47,635 nucleotides of DNA from DATAVB01 sp040414495 (GTDB taxonomy: Bacteria; Actinomycetota; Actinomycetes; Mycobacteriales; QHCD01), in the NCBI GenBank assembly GCA_040414495.1, contig JBEDUI010000292.1:1-47635 (forward strand), given 5' to 3'. Shown here in pieces: positions 19,522 through 28,216 of this stretch. The notes below the pieces were generated by a model. That model saw nothing but the letters and a program-made list of their open reading frames with translations. It was not told where the DNA came from and did no database searches. Within the stretch, counting starts at the first letter, position 1. Each line of letters begins with the position of its first letter. The position numbers and the translations under genes are program-made.

Positions 19522-20480
19522 TCCAACTCCATTCCCGGAACGGTCGGCAGCTCCGGACTGCCGCCCAACAACAGGTACAGCACAGCCATCCGCACACTTA
19601 CCCCGTTAGTCACCTGCTCCACGATCGTCGAGCGGGCCGAATCGGCCACCTCGGGCGTAATTTCCATACCGCGGATCATCGGGCCGGGATGCATCACGAT
19701 CGAGTGCTCCGGCAGCCGCCCGACCCGGGCGGCATCAAGGCCGTACCGGCGGGCGTACTCGCGGGTCGTCGGGAAGAACGCGTCGTTCATCCGCTCGGCC
19801 TGCACCCGCAGCATCATCACCACGTCGCAGTCCGGCAGTACGGCATCCAGGTCGAAGCTGATGTTGCACGGCCACTGCTCGATCCCGACCGGCAGCAGCG
19901 TCGGCGGTGCGACCAATGTGACCTTCGCGCCCAGGGTGTTCAGCAGCAGCACGTTCGAGCGGGCGACCCGGCTATGCAGCACATCGCCGACGATCGCCAC
20001 CCGCGCGCCGGCCAGATCACCACGACCGCTGCTGAGCCGGCGGCGCATCGTGAACGCGTCCAGCAGGGCCTGGGTCGGATGCTCGTGTGTGCCGTCACCG
20101 GCGTTGACGACCGCGCCGCCGATCCAGCCGCTGGCCGCGAGCCGGTGCGGTGCACCGGAGGCCGGGTGCCGGACGACGACCGCATCGGCGCCCATCGCCT
20201 CCAGGGTCATCGCGGTGTCCTTGAGGCTCTCCCCCTTGGACACGCTGGACCCTTTGGCCGAGAAGTTGATGACGTCCGCCGACAGTCGTTTTGCCGCCGC
20301 CTCGAAGGAGATCCGGGTCCGGGTGGAGTCCTCGTAGAAAAGATTCACGACGGTGCGACCGCGCAACGTGGGCAGCTTCTTGACCGGCCGCGCCGCCACC
20401 CGGGCCAGTTGCTCGGCGGTGTCGAGGATCAGCAGCGCCTCGTCGCGGTCGAGATCGGCGGTGGATAGCAGGTGCCTCAT
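19518..20480 (-). CDS. pyrB: Aspartate carbamoyltransferase, catalytic subunit
   Basis: It joins carbamoyl phosphate and aspartate, the committed step of pyrimidine synthesis. The 320-aa product has the carbamoyl-phosphate loop NLFYEDSTRTRISFEAAAKR, the mobile loop with SAKGSSVSKGESLKDT, then DGTHEHPTQALLDAFT and VGDVLHSRVARSN. No regulatory subunit gene (pyrI) is present, and control appears to be through PyrR. It overlaps pyrR by 4 nt upstream and pyrC by 4 nt downstream. Confidence 0.97.
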   Translation of the reverse strand: MRHLLSTADLDRDEALLILDTAEQLARVAARPVKKLPTLRGRTVVNLFYEDSTRTRISFEAAAKRLSADVINFSAKGSSVSKGESLKDTAMTLEAMGADAVVVRHPASGAPHRLAASGWIGGAVVNAGDGTHEHPTQALLDAFTMRRRLSSGRGDLAGARVAIVGDVLHSRVARSNVLLLNTLGAKVTLVAPPTLLPVGIEQWPCNISFDLDAVLPDCDVVMMLRVQAERMNDAFFPTTREYARRYGLDAARVGRLPEHSIVMHPGPMIRGMEITPEVADSARSTIVEQVTNGVSVRMAVLYLLLGGSPELPTVPGMELE

Positions 20481-21130
20481 CGGTCCGCCCCCTCGGCGCG
20501 CCGGGTCGGCTCGGGTCGGGGTTCGCCGAGCAGGACCGCATCCCGGTCGTCGATCTCGGCCAGCAGCACCGACACCGTCGCCTCGAGCGCGGTCGGAATG
20601 TTCTTGCCGACGTAGTCGGCCCGGATCGGAAGTTCGCGGTGACCGCGGTCGATCAGGACCGCCAACTGCACCGCCCGCGGCCGCCCCAGTTCGCCGATCG
20701 CGTCGAGCGCGGCGCGGACCGTACGGCCGGAGAACAGCACATCGTCGACCAACACGACCAATTTGCCGTCGATCCCGCCGGGCGGCTCGGAGGTCGGCTC
20801 CAACGCCCGGACCCCGCGCAGCCGCAAATCGTCGCGGTAGAGCGTGACGTCCAGCGATCCAACCGGAACGTCAATCTGTTCGAACGCGTGCATGCGGGCG
20901 GCCAGCCGGCGGGCCAGCGGCGCACCGCGGGTGGGAATTCCCAGCAGCGCGGTATCGCCCGCACCACTGGTTTTTTCAAGGATTTGGTGGGCGATCCGGT
21001 CGATGGTCCGGCCCACATCGGCCGACGAAAGAAGTTCGCGGCCGGAGAATTGTCGGGAATCCTGGGAAGCTTCGGACTGCTGACCCACGGAATGACTGAA
21101 TTCCGCTTGCTGGTCTCGGGCGCGCGGCAC
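20477..21130 (-). CDS. pyrR: PyrR, pyrimidine operon RNA-binding regulator / uracil phosphoribosyltransferase
   Basis: The product is 217 aa. Residues about 35-205 match PyrR: SADVGRTIDRIAHQILEK, the uracil-side loop LLGIPTRGAPLARRLA and the PRPP-binding motif VVLVDDVLFSGRTVRAALDA. UMP- or UTP-bound PyrR binds a stem-loop in the pyr leader; many homologues also make UMP from uracil. The first ~30 residues (VPRARDQQAEF...) are a polar extension beyond the usual length. It starts at GTG 21130 with AGGAGG 7 nt upstream, and that Shine-Dalgarno lies inside the PyrR-binding element. It is the first gene of the pyr operon. Confidence 0.96.
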   Translation of the reverse strand: MPRARDQQAEFSHSVGQQSEASQDSRQFSGRELLSSADVGRTIDRIAHQILEKTSGAGDTALLGIPTRGAPLARRLAARMHAFEQIDVPVGSLDVTLYRDDLRLRGVRALEPTSEPPGGIDGKLVVLVDDVLFSGRTVRAALDAIGELGRPRAVQLAVLIDRGHRELPIRADYVGKNIPTALEATVSVLLAEIDDRDAVLLGEPRPEPTRRAEGADR

Positions 21131-21137
21131 CGGTAGA

Positions 21138-21175
21138 CCTCCTTCTCCGCCTCACGGGACGGTCGTTAAAGGACG
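21138..21175 (-). promoter_or_regulatory. PyrR-binding RNA element covering the pyrR ribosome binding site
   Basis: On the transcribed strand the leader carries, in order, GTCCTTTAACGACC, GTCCCGTGAGGC and GGAGAAGGAGG. This matches the known PyrR-binding loop pattern (UCCUUUAA ... GUCC-GUGAGGC ... GAAGG). TCCTT at the 5' side can pair with AAGGA at the 3' side, and that AAGGA is part of the AAGGAGG Shine-Dalgarno of pyrR (21138-21143). PyrR binding should therefore block translation initiation, as established for mycobacterial pyr operons. No terminator follows, so attenuation of the Bacillus type is unlikely. Confidence 0.85.
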
Positions 21176-21377
21176 TCGATCGCTTCGACGTTAGCAGTCG
21201 GGCGGCGCTGGGTTCGTATCCGGGCCCGAGATTCCGCCCACTGTCAATACCGCCTGTAATTGATCAGACACGGTAAGCGGCAGATACGTCCGGCTGATTC
21301 CATCCCGCGTTGCAGCGACGACACTACGACATCATCTGTAGTTACAGAGAAATGTGGCGCAGGCAACACATCGTGTA

Positions 21378-21406
21378 TTGACCGGTCCGAGTTCGCGCTT
21401 TATGGT
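21378..21406 (+). promoter_or_regulatory. bldD promoter
   Basis: TTGACC (21378-21383) and TATGGT (21401-21406) are separated by exactly 17 nt, a good housekeeping-sigma promoter and the best -35/-10 pair I see in the window. Transcription would begin near 21413, giving a bldD leader of about 265 nt. Confidence 0.7.
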
Positions 21407-21419
21407 TACGCTCCGTAGT
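21405..21419. promoter_or_regulatory. Probable BldD operator (autoregulation)
   Basis: GTTACGCTCCGTAGT matches 13 of 15 positions of the BldD consensus as I recall it (NTNACNC(A/T)GNGTNAN). It overlaps the end of the -10 box and the expected transcription start. BldD is known to repress its own gene in Streptomyces, so a site here makes sense. Confidence 0.55.
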
Positions 21420-21429
21420 CGCAAGCGCT

Positions 21430-21681
21430 ATGGTGAATCCAGGTTCGCCTCCGCGGCCCGAAAGACCGACCGAATCAGCATTATTCGCACTCAAGTTGCG
21501 GCGAGGTGAGTGGTCAGTGAGCATCGAAGCGCCCCTGCGCATCGCCTTGTTCGGCGAGCGGCGCGGTTGGCCTCATGCTGACTTGCCCGGCGTCTGGTGC
21601 GATCGGCGAGCGGAGGCGACCTTGAGCCGAGCTACGAGAACACCAAGCAATCATCAGTACCTGAGGAGAGTCGGGCGATGA
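21430..21681 (+). other. Possible leader ORF overlapping the bldD start (unproven)
   Basis: An 83-codon open frame begins at ATG 21430, about 17 nt after the inferred transcription start. Its TGA (21679-21681) overlaps the bldD ATG as ATGA. An internal GTG at 21517 has GAGGTGA upstream. Codon 18 is TTA, a rare codon in high-GC actinobacteria. Third-position GC is about 64% by my count, well below normal for real genes here, and I recognise no family. It may be chance, but the overlap is of the kind that couples translation. Confidence 0.25.
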
Positions 21682-22169
21682 GCACTGAGTACGCCAAGGC
21701 GCTCGGGGGACGACTGCGCGCGATTCGCACCCAGCAGGGGCTTTCCCTGCACGGTGTGGAGAAGAAATCGCAGGGGCGTTGGAAGGCCGTCGTCGTCGGG
21801 TCCTACGAGCGAGGTGACCGCGCGGTCACCGTGCAAAAGTTGGCCGAATTAGCCGAATTCTATGGTGTTCCGGTCAGCGAACTGCTGCCGGACCCGCGCC
21901 CCTCGGCCGGGGGCGCGCCGACCCAACGGGTCGTGCTGGACCTGGAACGGCTGGGCACGCTGCCGGCCGAAATGGCCGGTCCACTGGCCCGCTATGCCGC
22001 CGCGATCCAGACCCAGCGCGGCGACTACAACGGCCGGGTCCTCTCCATCCGGGCCGAAGACCTTCGGTCGTTGGCGATCATCTACGACATGTCGCCCGCG
22101 GCCATCACCGAGCAGCTGATCGAATGGCGGGTGCTGTCCGCCGACGCGCGCGGACCCGAGGACGAATAG
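21678..22169 (+). CDS. bldD: Developmental master regulator BldD
   Basis: The 163-aa product is close in length to Streptomyces BldD (167 aa). The N-terminal XRE-type helix-turn-helix covers about residues 8-75 (KALGGRLRAIRTQQGLSL, GSYERGDRAVTVQKLAEL, YGVPVSELLP). The C-terminal domain keeps the c-di-GMP signature RXD-X8-RXXD as RGD-YNGRVLSI-RAED. BldD bound to c-di-GMP dimers represses sporulation genes in Streptomyces. I start at ATG 21678 (MSTEYAKALG), with GAGGAGAG upstream; the frame extends 27 codons further but without family similarity. It is divergent from pyrR and convergent with nusB. Confidence 0.96.
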   Translation: MSTEYAKALGGRLRAIRTQQGLSLHGVEKKSQGRWKAVVVGSYERGDRAVTVQKLAELAEFYGVPVSELLPDPRPSAGGAPTQRVVLDLERLGTLPAEMAGPLARYAAAIQTQRGDYNGRVLSIRAEDLRSLAIIYDMSPAAITEQLIEWRVLSADARGPEDE

Positions 22170-22335
22170 CGGCGGCCGGGCCGGAACGGCGATCTGATCG
22201 TTGACCGGCCCGGACAACCCGTACAACCGGACCGGCGGGACGCACCGTCGTACAGCCGCGCCAAACCAAGACGAAATCCGCCGGCGAATCACGCCTCAGC
22301 CCGCTCGAAAATGAGCCGGCCAGGATATTGCGAAA

Positions 22336-22746
22336 TCAGCCGCCGGCGGTCGGGCGGGCCATCATGATCCGACCGAGCAGCCCGTTGATGAATCGGGGCG
22401 AATCGTCGGTGGACAGCTCCTTGGCCAACTCGACTGCCTCATCGACCGCCACCGCATCCGGTACGTCGTCGCACCAGAGCAATTCGTACACCGCGATCCG
22501 TAGCAGCCCTCGGTCGACCGCGGGCATCCGCGGCAGCGTCCAGCCCTCGGCGTAGATCGCGATCACCTCGTCGATGCGCGCCTGTTCCTTGGTGACGCCT
22601 TCGATCAAACTGACCGCGTACTCGGGAACCGGTGGATTGGCCAACGCCACCCGTTCGGCCACCATGGTCACCGGATCGAGGCCGCGCAGCTCCGATTCGT
22701 AGAGCAGGTCCAGCGCGCGCTTCCGGGCTTTACGCCGAGCAGCCAT
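22336..22746 (-). CDS. nusB: Transcription antitermination protein NusB
   Basis: The 136-aa all-helical RNA-binding protein works with NusE (S10) at boxA in rRNA leaders. It begins MAARRKARKRALDLLYESEL and shows WTLPRMPAVDRGLLRIAVYE and VAVDEAVELAKELSTDDSPR, then FINGLLGRI, all typical. I use ATG 22746, which gives the standard start; a longer frame upstream is a shadow of efp. It follows efp by 5 nt. Confidence 0.96.
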   Translation of the reverse strand: MAARRKARKRALDLLYESELRGLDPVTMVAERVALANPPVPEYAVSLIEGVTKEQARIDEVIAIYAEGWTLPRMPAVDRGLLRIAVYELLWCDDVPDAVAVDEAVELAKELSTDDSPRFINGLLGRIMMARPTAGG

Positions 22747-22751
22747 ACCGA

Positions 22752-23315
<564 letters not shown>

Positions 23316-23340
23316 GGTTGAGCTTCTCCTACAAAGTCCG

Positions 23341-24432
23341 TCAATGAGCCGGTAGGACCGTGAGGTCCTTGGGTGTCATGGTGAGCAGGTCGGGCGGCCC
23401 GTCCGCCCGAACAACAAGTGTGTCCTCAATCCGCACCCCGCCGCGACCCTCGAGATAGACCCCAGGTTCGACGGTGACCGGCATGAGCCCGCTGAGTGTA
23501 CCCGTGCCGGTCGGTCCCATCATGGGCGCCTCATGGATCTCCAAACCGACGCCGTGGCCCAGGCCGTGGCCGAAGGCTTCGGCGTACCCGGCCGAGTCGA
23601 TCAGGTCCCGGGCGGCCCGGTCGACCGCGACCACATCGGCCCCGACCGCCAACGCCTCCCGGCCGATCCGCTGCGCCTCGGCCACCACCCCATAGACCTC
23701 GCGTTGCCAGTCGGCCGGCTCGCCGATGACATACGTACGGGTCATGTCCGAGTGGTAGCCCTCATGCGTCACGCCGAAGTCGAGGGTCAGGAAGTCACCA
23801 CGCTGCACGGTCCGGTCGGTCGGCGAATGGTGCGGGATGGCCGAGTGCGGGCCGCTGGCCACGATCGTCTCGAACGACAGCGCCTCCGCACCGAGTTTGA
23901 GCATCCGGAAATCCAGGTCCAGCCCGATTTCCCGCTCGGTACGACCGGCCCGGATTCCGCCCTCGGCCAGCAACTCGGCCAGGGCCCGATCGGCCAGCGC
24001 ACAGGCGGTTCGTACGAGTTCGATCTCGCCCGGGTCCTTGATCGCGCGTAGCTCCTCGACCGCCTCGGCCAGGCTGACCAACCGCGCGCCGGGCAGTCCG
24101 TCCCGCATCGCCTCCAGGCCGTCCACGGTGACCACATGGGACTCATAGCCGATGGACTCGCGACCGGCCAGCTTCGTGGTGAGAGCCGCCACCGTCTTGC
24201 GCTCGATCAGCCGCTCGACGTCGGGCACCTCGCGTTCGGACTGGATCGCGTACCGCCCGTCAGTGCCGAGCAGATCGGCACCGTCCGCCGCCACGATCAA
24301 TGCGGCGTTGGAGCCGGTGAATCCGGTCAGGTAGCGCACGTTCGTCAGCGAGGTCACCAAGGCCGCGTCGAGCGCCCGTTCCTGCAGTAATCGACGCAAC
24401 CGATCCCGCCGCGCGGCGTGCATGTCAGGCAT
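23341..24432 (-). CDS. Xaa-Pro aminopeptidase (M24 family)
   Basis: The 363-aa product has an N-terminal creatinase-like domain (LVTSLTNVRYLTGFTGSNAA) and a pita-bread M24 peptidase domain with all five metal ligands: the two Asp in FLTLDFGVTHEGYHSDMTRT, His in FGHGLGHGVGLEIHEAPMM and the two Glu in MPVTVEPGVYLEGRGGVRIE. It would remove the N-terminal residue before proline. I start at ATG 24432 (MPDMHAARRDR), with a TACGGT box 6 nt upstream and no ribosome binding site. Its place next to efp is conserved in actinobacteria and fits a shared interest in proline. Confidence 0.94.
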   Translation of the reverse strand: MPDMHAARRDRLRRLLQERALDAALVTSLTNVRYLTGFTGSNAALIVAADGADLLGTDGRYAIQSEREVPDVERLIERKTVAALTTKLAGRESIGYESHVVTVDGLEAMRDGLPGARLVSLAEAVEELRAIKDPGEIELVRTACALADRALAELLAEGGIRAGRTEREIGLDLDFRMLKLGAEALSFETIVASGPHSAIPHHSPTDRTVQRGDFLTLDFGVTHEGYHSDMTRTYVIGEPADWQREVYGVVAEAQRIGREALAVGADVVAVDRAARDLIDSAGYAEAFGHGLGHGVGLEIHEAPMMGPTGTGTLSGLMPVTVEPGVYLEGRGGVRIEDTLVVRADGPPDLLTMTPKDLTVLPAH

Positions 24433-24438
24433 GCCCTG

Positions 24439-24444
24439 ACCGTA
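24439..24444 (-). promoter_or_regulatory. -10 box, likely leaderless Xaa-Pro peptidase transcript
   Basis: TACGGT, 6 nt before the ATG at 24432 on the minus strand. Confidence 0.45.
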
Positions 24445-24472
24445 TCGCGGGCGGGCGGGTCGGGACAGCGTC

Positions 24473-25327
24473 CTACAACGCGGCGGCGACGTCGACGAGC
24501 CGCTCCAGTCGCGGCTGTTCGATCGGTCCCTCGACCCCGAGATACACCGTGTCGATTCCCATTCCAGCCAACCAGGCCAGCTGCCGTTCGGCTTCGGCCA
24601 GACCGTCCGCACCGGCCTTGACCAGCAGCACCGAGGTCTTGGCGATCTCTTTCTCCTCGCGCCCGACATCGGCGCAGTGCCGCCGCAGTACGTCGAGCTT
24701 GTGCGGGATTTCCTCGCTCGGGAACAGGTTGCAGGCATCGCCGAACTCGGCCACCAGCCGCAGCGTTTTCCGTTCCCCACCGCCGCCGATCAGAATTGGC
24801 GGATGCGGCCTTTGCAGGCTCTGCGGGGAATTGAGCGGCCGGTCGAGTTGGTAATGCTTTCCCATGTACGGGGTCTCGTCGCCGGACCACATCTGTTGGC
24901 AGATCTCCAACGTCTCCCGTAGCTGCTCGAATCGCTGGGCCCTGGTGGGAAACGGCACGCCTAGTCCGCGACTCTCTTCCTCATTCCAGCCGGCACCAAT
25001 TCCCAGCACGGCCCGGCCGCCGGAGAGCACGTCCAGAGTGGTCACAATCTTGGCCAGGAGACCTGGATGGCGGTAATGCACACCGGTGACGAGCGTGCCC
25101 AGCCGCACCCGACTGGTCTGCCCGGCCAGAAACGCCAGCGCCGTATAGCCTTCCAGCATTGGATCCTCGGCCGGACCGTTCATGGGAATCTGGAAGTAAT
25201 GGTCCATCACCCACAGCGTGTCGATGCCGGCCGCTTCGGCCACCTCCGCCGCGTCGGCGAGTTCCGGCCCGATCCGATCCGGGCTGGGCGCGCCGCTGAA
25301 GTCAGCGAACGATAGTCCTAGCTTCAT
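24473..25327 (-). CDS. LLM-class F420-dependent oxidoreductase
   Basis: The 284-aa luciferase-like TIM-barrel protein starts MKLGLSFADFSGAPSPD, with a GGAGAAA ribosome binding site. It contains AGIDTLWVMDHYFQIP, RVRLGTLVTGVHYRHPGLLA, TLDVLSGGRAVLGIGAGWNE and a glycine-rich PPILIGGGGERKTLRL, all usual for F420-type members of the family. The substrate is unknown. It is only about one third identical by eye to the LLM protein at 9560, so the two are not recent duplicates. A MarR regulator is transcribed divergently 430 bp away and may control it. Confidence 0.92.
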   Translation of the reverse strand: MKLGLSFADFSGAPSPDRIGPELADAAEVAEAAGIDTLWVMDHYFQIPMNGPAEDPMLEGYTALAFLAGQTSRVRLGTLVTGVHYRHPGLLAKIVTTLDVLSGGRAVLGIGAGWNEEESRGLGVPFPTRAQRFEQLRETLEICQQMWSGDETPYMGKHYQLDRPLNSPQSLQRPHPPILIGGGGERKTLRLVAEFGDACNLFPSEEIPHKLDVLRRHCADVGREEKEIAKTSVLLVKAGADGLAEAERQLAWLAGMGIDTVYLGVEGPIEQPRLERLVDVAAAL

Positions 25328-25681
25328 CGTATTTCTCCGCTCGTTTCGGCTTTTCCGTGATCGTTGGTGTCGGCCGGCTTTTCGGTGTTGGCGGCGCTTA
25401 GGGCGAGCCGCGCTTATCGCTCACCGCAATTGCTGCCCACCTGTTTACGGCCGTCCCTTTCCGGGCTTTTCGCTTGAGGCTCATGCGACGTTGGTGCCAT
25501 GCGGCGCTCGGGCGGGTCGCCCTTCCGGTGCGGCTTGCCGCTCATGCTCGCGCGGGGCCAGTCGCCTTCAAACTCGAACTTTTACCGGCCTATAGCTTGC
25601 CGCGACTGCTCGCGCGGGCTCGCTCGTCCTTTTCCGGCTCGTGTTCCGAGCCCGCTTGTCTCACTCTTCGCTGTCGATAAG

Positions 25682-25702
25682 ATAGTTATACCGTAGCACT
25701 AT
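25682..25702. promoter_or_regulatory. Possible MarR operator
   Basis: ATAGT and ACTAT form an inverted repeat with an 11-nt spacer in an AT-rich patch (GATAGTTATACCGTAGCACT, then ATTA), about 55 nt before marR. Location and AT-rich dyad suit a MarR-family site, but this is inference. Confidence 0.35.
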
Positions 25703-25744
25703 TACAGTGAGCGAGAGCCCGGATGGTTACACCCCGCATCGCCC

Positions 25745-25750
25745 TACACT
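25745..25750 (+). promoter_or_regulatory. -10 box, likely leaderless marR transcript
   Basis: TACACT, 6 nt before the ATG at 25757. No ribosome binding site lies between them. Confidence 0.45.
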
Positions 25751-25756
25751 GATGTG

Positions 25757-26194
25757 ATGGCAGAAAAGGTCGCCCAGGTCGACGCGCAGACGCGCGAGAT
25801 CGTCGATCTCGTCGGCGCTCTGGTCGTACGGGTATGGACGCAGTTCAATGCCAGAGTCGCCGAGTGTGGGCTGACCGTCCCCGAGGCCAAGGCCTTGCAG
25901 GCGCTCGAACCCGACGACGACGTCCCGATGCGGACCGTCGCGGCCCGACTGCATGCCAACCCGTCCAACGTGACGTTGGTGATTTCGCGGCTCGAGGCGC
26001 GCGGCCTGATTACCCGGCAGTCGGCCGAGGATCGCCGGGTCAAAGGGGTACGGCTCACCGATGCCGGGCTGGCGATGCGGCAACGGCTCGCCGACCGGAT
26101 CGCGGTCGACCACCCTGCGCTGGCCGGGCTGTCAGACAACCAACGCGAGTCGCTGCTGCGTATCCTGCGCCGGCTTCAGCAGAACACCACCTGA
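25757..26194 (+). CDS. MarR-family transcriptional regulator
   Basis: The 145-aa product has the MarR winged-helix fold: an N-terminal dimer helix (VDLVGALVVRVWTQFNARVA), a recognition region VPMRTVAARLHANPSNVTLV followed by ISRLEARGLITRQ, and the wing SAEDRRVKGVRLTDAG with the conserved Asp-Arg-Arg. It starts at ATG 25757 (a GTG one codon earlier is possible). MarR proteins usually repress nearby genes and respond to small aromatic ligands; the divergent LLM gene is the obvious candidate target. Confidence 0.93.
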   Translation: MAEKVAQVDAQTREIVDLVGALVVRVWTQFNARVAECGLTVPEAKALQALEPDDDVPMRTVAARLHANPSNVTLVISRLEARGLITRQSAEDRRVKGVRLTDAGLAMRQRLADRIAVDHPALAGLSDNQRESLLRILRRLQQNTT

Positions 26195-26263
26195 CGGCCG
26201 ACCCTGCGTAGCCCGACAACCAGCGCGTACTCCGGCGACCCACAGCGGCTAAATCCGGGGCGA

Positions 26264-27784
26264 TCAGGCGCCCGGCATTGGGAATGACCCTGGATTGTCC
26301 GGGCCTCGCGCATTAGCTACCGCCGGCTCGTAGTCGGCGCGCTGGCCCCAACTCCTCATGCCACGGCTGCGTTGGATCAGCACCGCGAGCAGCGAGAGCG
26401 CGGCCGCGGCCGCGAACCCAAGCGCTATCCACGGCGCGACACCGCCCACTGTGGACTGGGTCAACCCCGGGACCCGGTTGCTGTCCATAATCTGCCGGCT
26501 GGAGCGCACCTGCACTACGCCACCGAACGCCAACAGCACCAGGCTGAGCACCGCGACCGCGGGCCATTGGCCGCGGCCCGCGGCGCCGCTACGGACCAGC
26601 CCGAGCAGACCAACCGCAGCCGCGGTTCCAATCAGCGGCAGCGACGGAATCAGATACCGGACGTGCCCCGTACCGCCGTTCTCGTAGAACGTGATCACGG
26701 TGACCTGGACCGCGAGCCCGTACCCGATGAGCAGCAGCCATGGCACCACGTTGGCGCGACCGGACCGGCGCACCGCACGTATCCCGGTCACCAACAGCCC
26801 GAACGCGGCCAATCCGAGGATCACCGCCGGCGCGTACGCAAGCCCGGGCCAGCCCAGGTTCTGCCGGACCCACAGCTCCCGGAACTGGAACGTGTACAGG
26901 TCCGGATCGAGCGCAACGTGCAACAGCGTTCCACGACTGTGCCGGTGGAACTTCTCCAACAACTCCGTCGTGGCACCGACATCGCCGTACAGCTCGATGT
27001 TGCGGATGTAGAACCAACCAGCGGCCGCCGCCGGTACGCCACCAACAATGCCCGCCATCCCGAGCGAGCGCAGCCACGAGCGGCCGTGCCGCCGGCCGGC
27101 GATGAGCACCGCGACCGTGGCGACGACGACCGCGAGCACGCCGGGTGCGCGCAACGACGCGGCGGCGGCGCCGAACAGCGCGATCCCGACCAACCGCCGG
27201 GGCGTCGGACCGTCCCGCACCGCCCGGACCGCGAGCAGCAACGCCGCCGACGATGCGGCCGCGGCCAGGCCATCGTTGAGAATGAGGCCGCCGAGATGGG
27301 CAACGGTGACGCAGCCGGCGGCGAAGGTCGCGGCCAGGACCGCCACCTCGGGGCGCGAGGGCACCAGTTCGGCGGCAAGCAGGCCGACGAGGACAACGCT
27401 GGCCGCCATACCGAGTGCGTTGAGCAGCCGCATCGCCAGCAGTCCGTCCTCGGGCTGGTCAATGGCGTTGGCCCCGGCCAGGAATGGCGCGGACATCACG
27501 TAGTACAGCGGCGGGTGGTTGGCGGTCCAGATGTCGCGGTGCGCCTGGTCACGCTGAATGTGCAGGGAGTGCGCGATCTGTGGGTAGCGGTCGGGGTCGT
27601 TACGGACCGGGGTGTCAATGGTCGGTAGGTGCCCGTGCAGCACCTCGATGGCGTACGCGGCGTGCGAGCGTTCGTCGTTGTCCCACAACGGCGGCGCGAG
27701 CAGCGCGACGTGCACGCTGATTCCGAGCGAGATCAGGGCAAGCAGAACCAGCGGCGCCAGCAGGTTTCGCTTTGGAGCCGACAA
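26264..27784 (-). CDS. Polytopic membrane protein, GT-C glycosyltransferase-like
   Basis: The 506-aa product has about 11-12 hydrophobic segments. After the first (LLAPLVLLALISLGISVHVA) comes the external loop motif PLWDNDERSHAAYAIEVL, an Asp/Glu pair followed by His as in DUF2142 and ArnT-like GT-C enzymes, then TANHPPLYYVMSAPFLAG. These resemble polyprenyl-phosphate-sugar-using transferases of the cell envelope, but donor and acceptor cannot be told. The start appears to be a TTG 3 nt after the aroQ stop with only a weak ribosome binding site, suggesting coupled translation. The C-terminal ~35 residues are soluble. It is not a usual member of the aro cluster. Confidence 0.8.
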   Translation of the reverse strand: MSAPKRNLLAPLVLLALISLGISVHVALLAPPLWDNDERSHAAYAIEVLHGHLPTIDTPVRNDPDRYPQIAHSLHIQRDQAHRDIWTANHPPLYYVMSAPFLAGANAIDQPEDGLLAMRLLNALGMAASVVLVGLLAAELVPSRPEVAVLAATFAAGCVTVAHLGGLILNDGLAAAASSAALLLAVRAVRDGPTPRRLVGIALFGAAAASLRAPGVLAVVVATVAVLIAGRRHGRSWLRSLGMAGIVGGVPAAAAGWFYIRNIELYGDVGATTELLEKFHRHSRGTLLHVALDPDLYTFQFRELWVRQNLGWPGLAYAPAVILGLAAFGLLVTGIRAVRRSGRANVVPWLLLIGYGLAVQVTVITFYENGGTGHVRYLIPSLPLIGTAAAVGLLGLVRSGAAGRGQWPAVAVLSLVLLAFGGVVQVRSSRQIMDSNRVPGLTQSTVGGVAPWIALGFAAAAALSLLAVLIQRSRGMRSWGQRADYEPAVANARGPDNPGSFPMPGA

Positions 27785-27787
27785 TCC

Positions 27788-28216
27788 TCAGCGCGCCTGG
27801 GAAGCTAACCAACGCAGAGCGAGCGCGTACCCCGTTACGCCCAGTCCCGCGATGACCCCGTCGGCCACCGCGGAGACCACCGAATGGTGCCGGAACTCCT
27901 CGCGGGTATGGATGTTGGAGATGTGCACCTCGACCAACGGTGCGGTCCGCATCGCGACCGCATCACGGACGGCGATCGAGTAGTGCGACCAACCGGCCGG
28001 GTTGAGCGCCACGGGTGTCGAGGTGTCGGCTGCCTCGTGCAACCAGCCGATCATCTCGGCCTCGGCGTTGGTCTGCCGAACGTCGACCTCGGTGCCCAGT
28101 TCGGCCGCGGTCTGCCGGCAAAGCTCGACCAGCTCGGCGTAGGAGGTCTTGCCGTACTTCTCCGGCTCGCGGATCCCCAGCCGACCGAGGTTGGGGCCGT
28201 TCAGCACCCAGATCAT
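27788..28216 (-). CDS. aroQ: 3-dehydroquinate dehydratase, type II
   Basis: It dehydrates 3-dehydroquinate in the shikimate pathway. The 142-aa product has the type II signatures: VLNGPNLGRLGIREPEKYG with the catalytic Arg and Tyr, ALNPAGWSHYSIAVRDAV, and EVHISNIHTREEFRHHSVVS with the active-site His, then GVIAGLGVTGYALAL. It overlaps aroB by 4 nt. Confidence 0.96.
   Translation of the reverse strand: MIWVLNGPNLGRLGIREPEKYGKTSYAELVELCRQTAAELGTEVDVRQTNAEAEMIGWLHEAADTSTPVALNPAGWSHYSIAVRDAVAMRTAPLVEVHISNIHTREEFRHHSVVSAVADGVIAGLGVTGYALALRWLASQAR

Larger units (their letters stand above)
25328..25756. other. Long intergenic region between LLM and marR genes
   Basis: These 429 bases hold no convincing gene; the short open frames lack ribosome binding sites and known motifs. 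The composition is patchy, with GCTCGCGCGGG-type runs. One inverted repeat (GCGGGCTCG at 25614-25622, CGAGCCCGC at 25647-25655, 24-nt loop) and an AT-rich segment at 25675-25705 are visible. The two divergent promoters should lie here. Confidence 0.6.
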
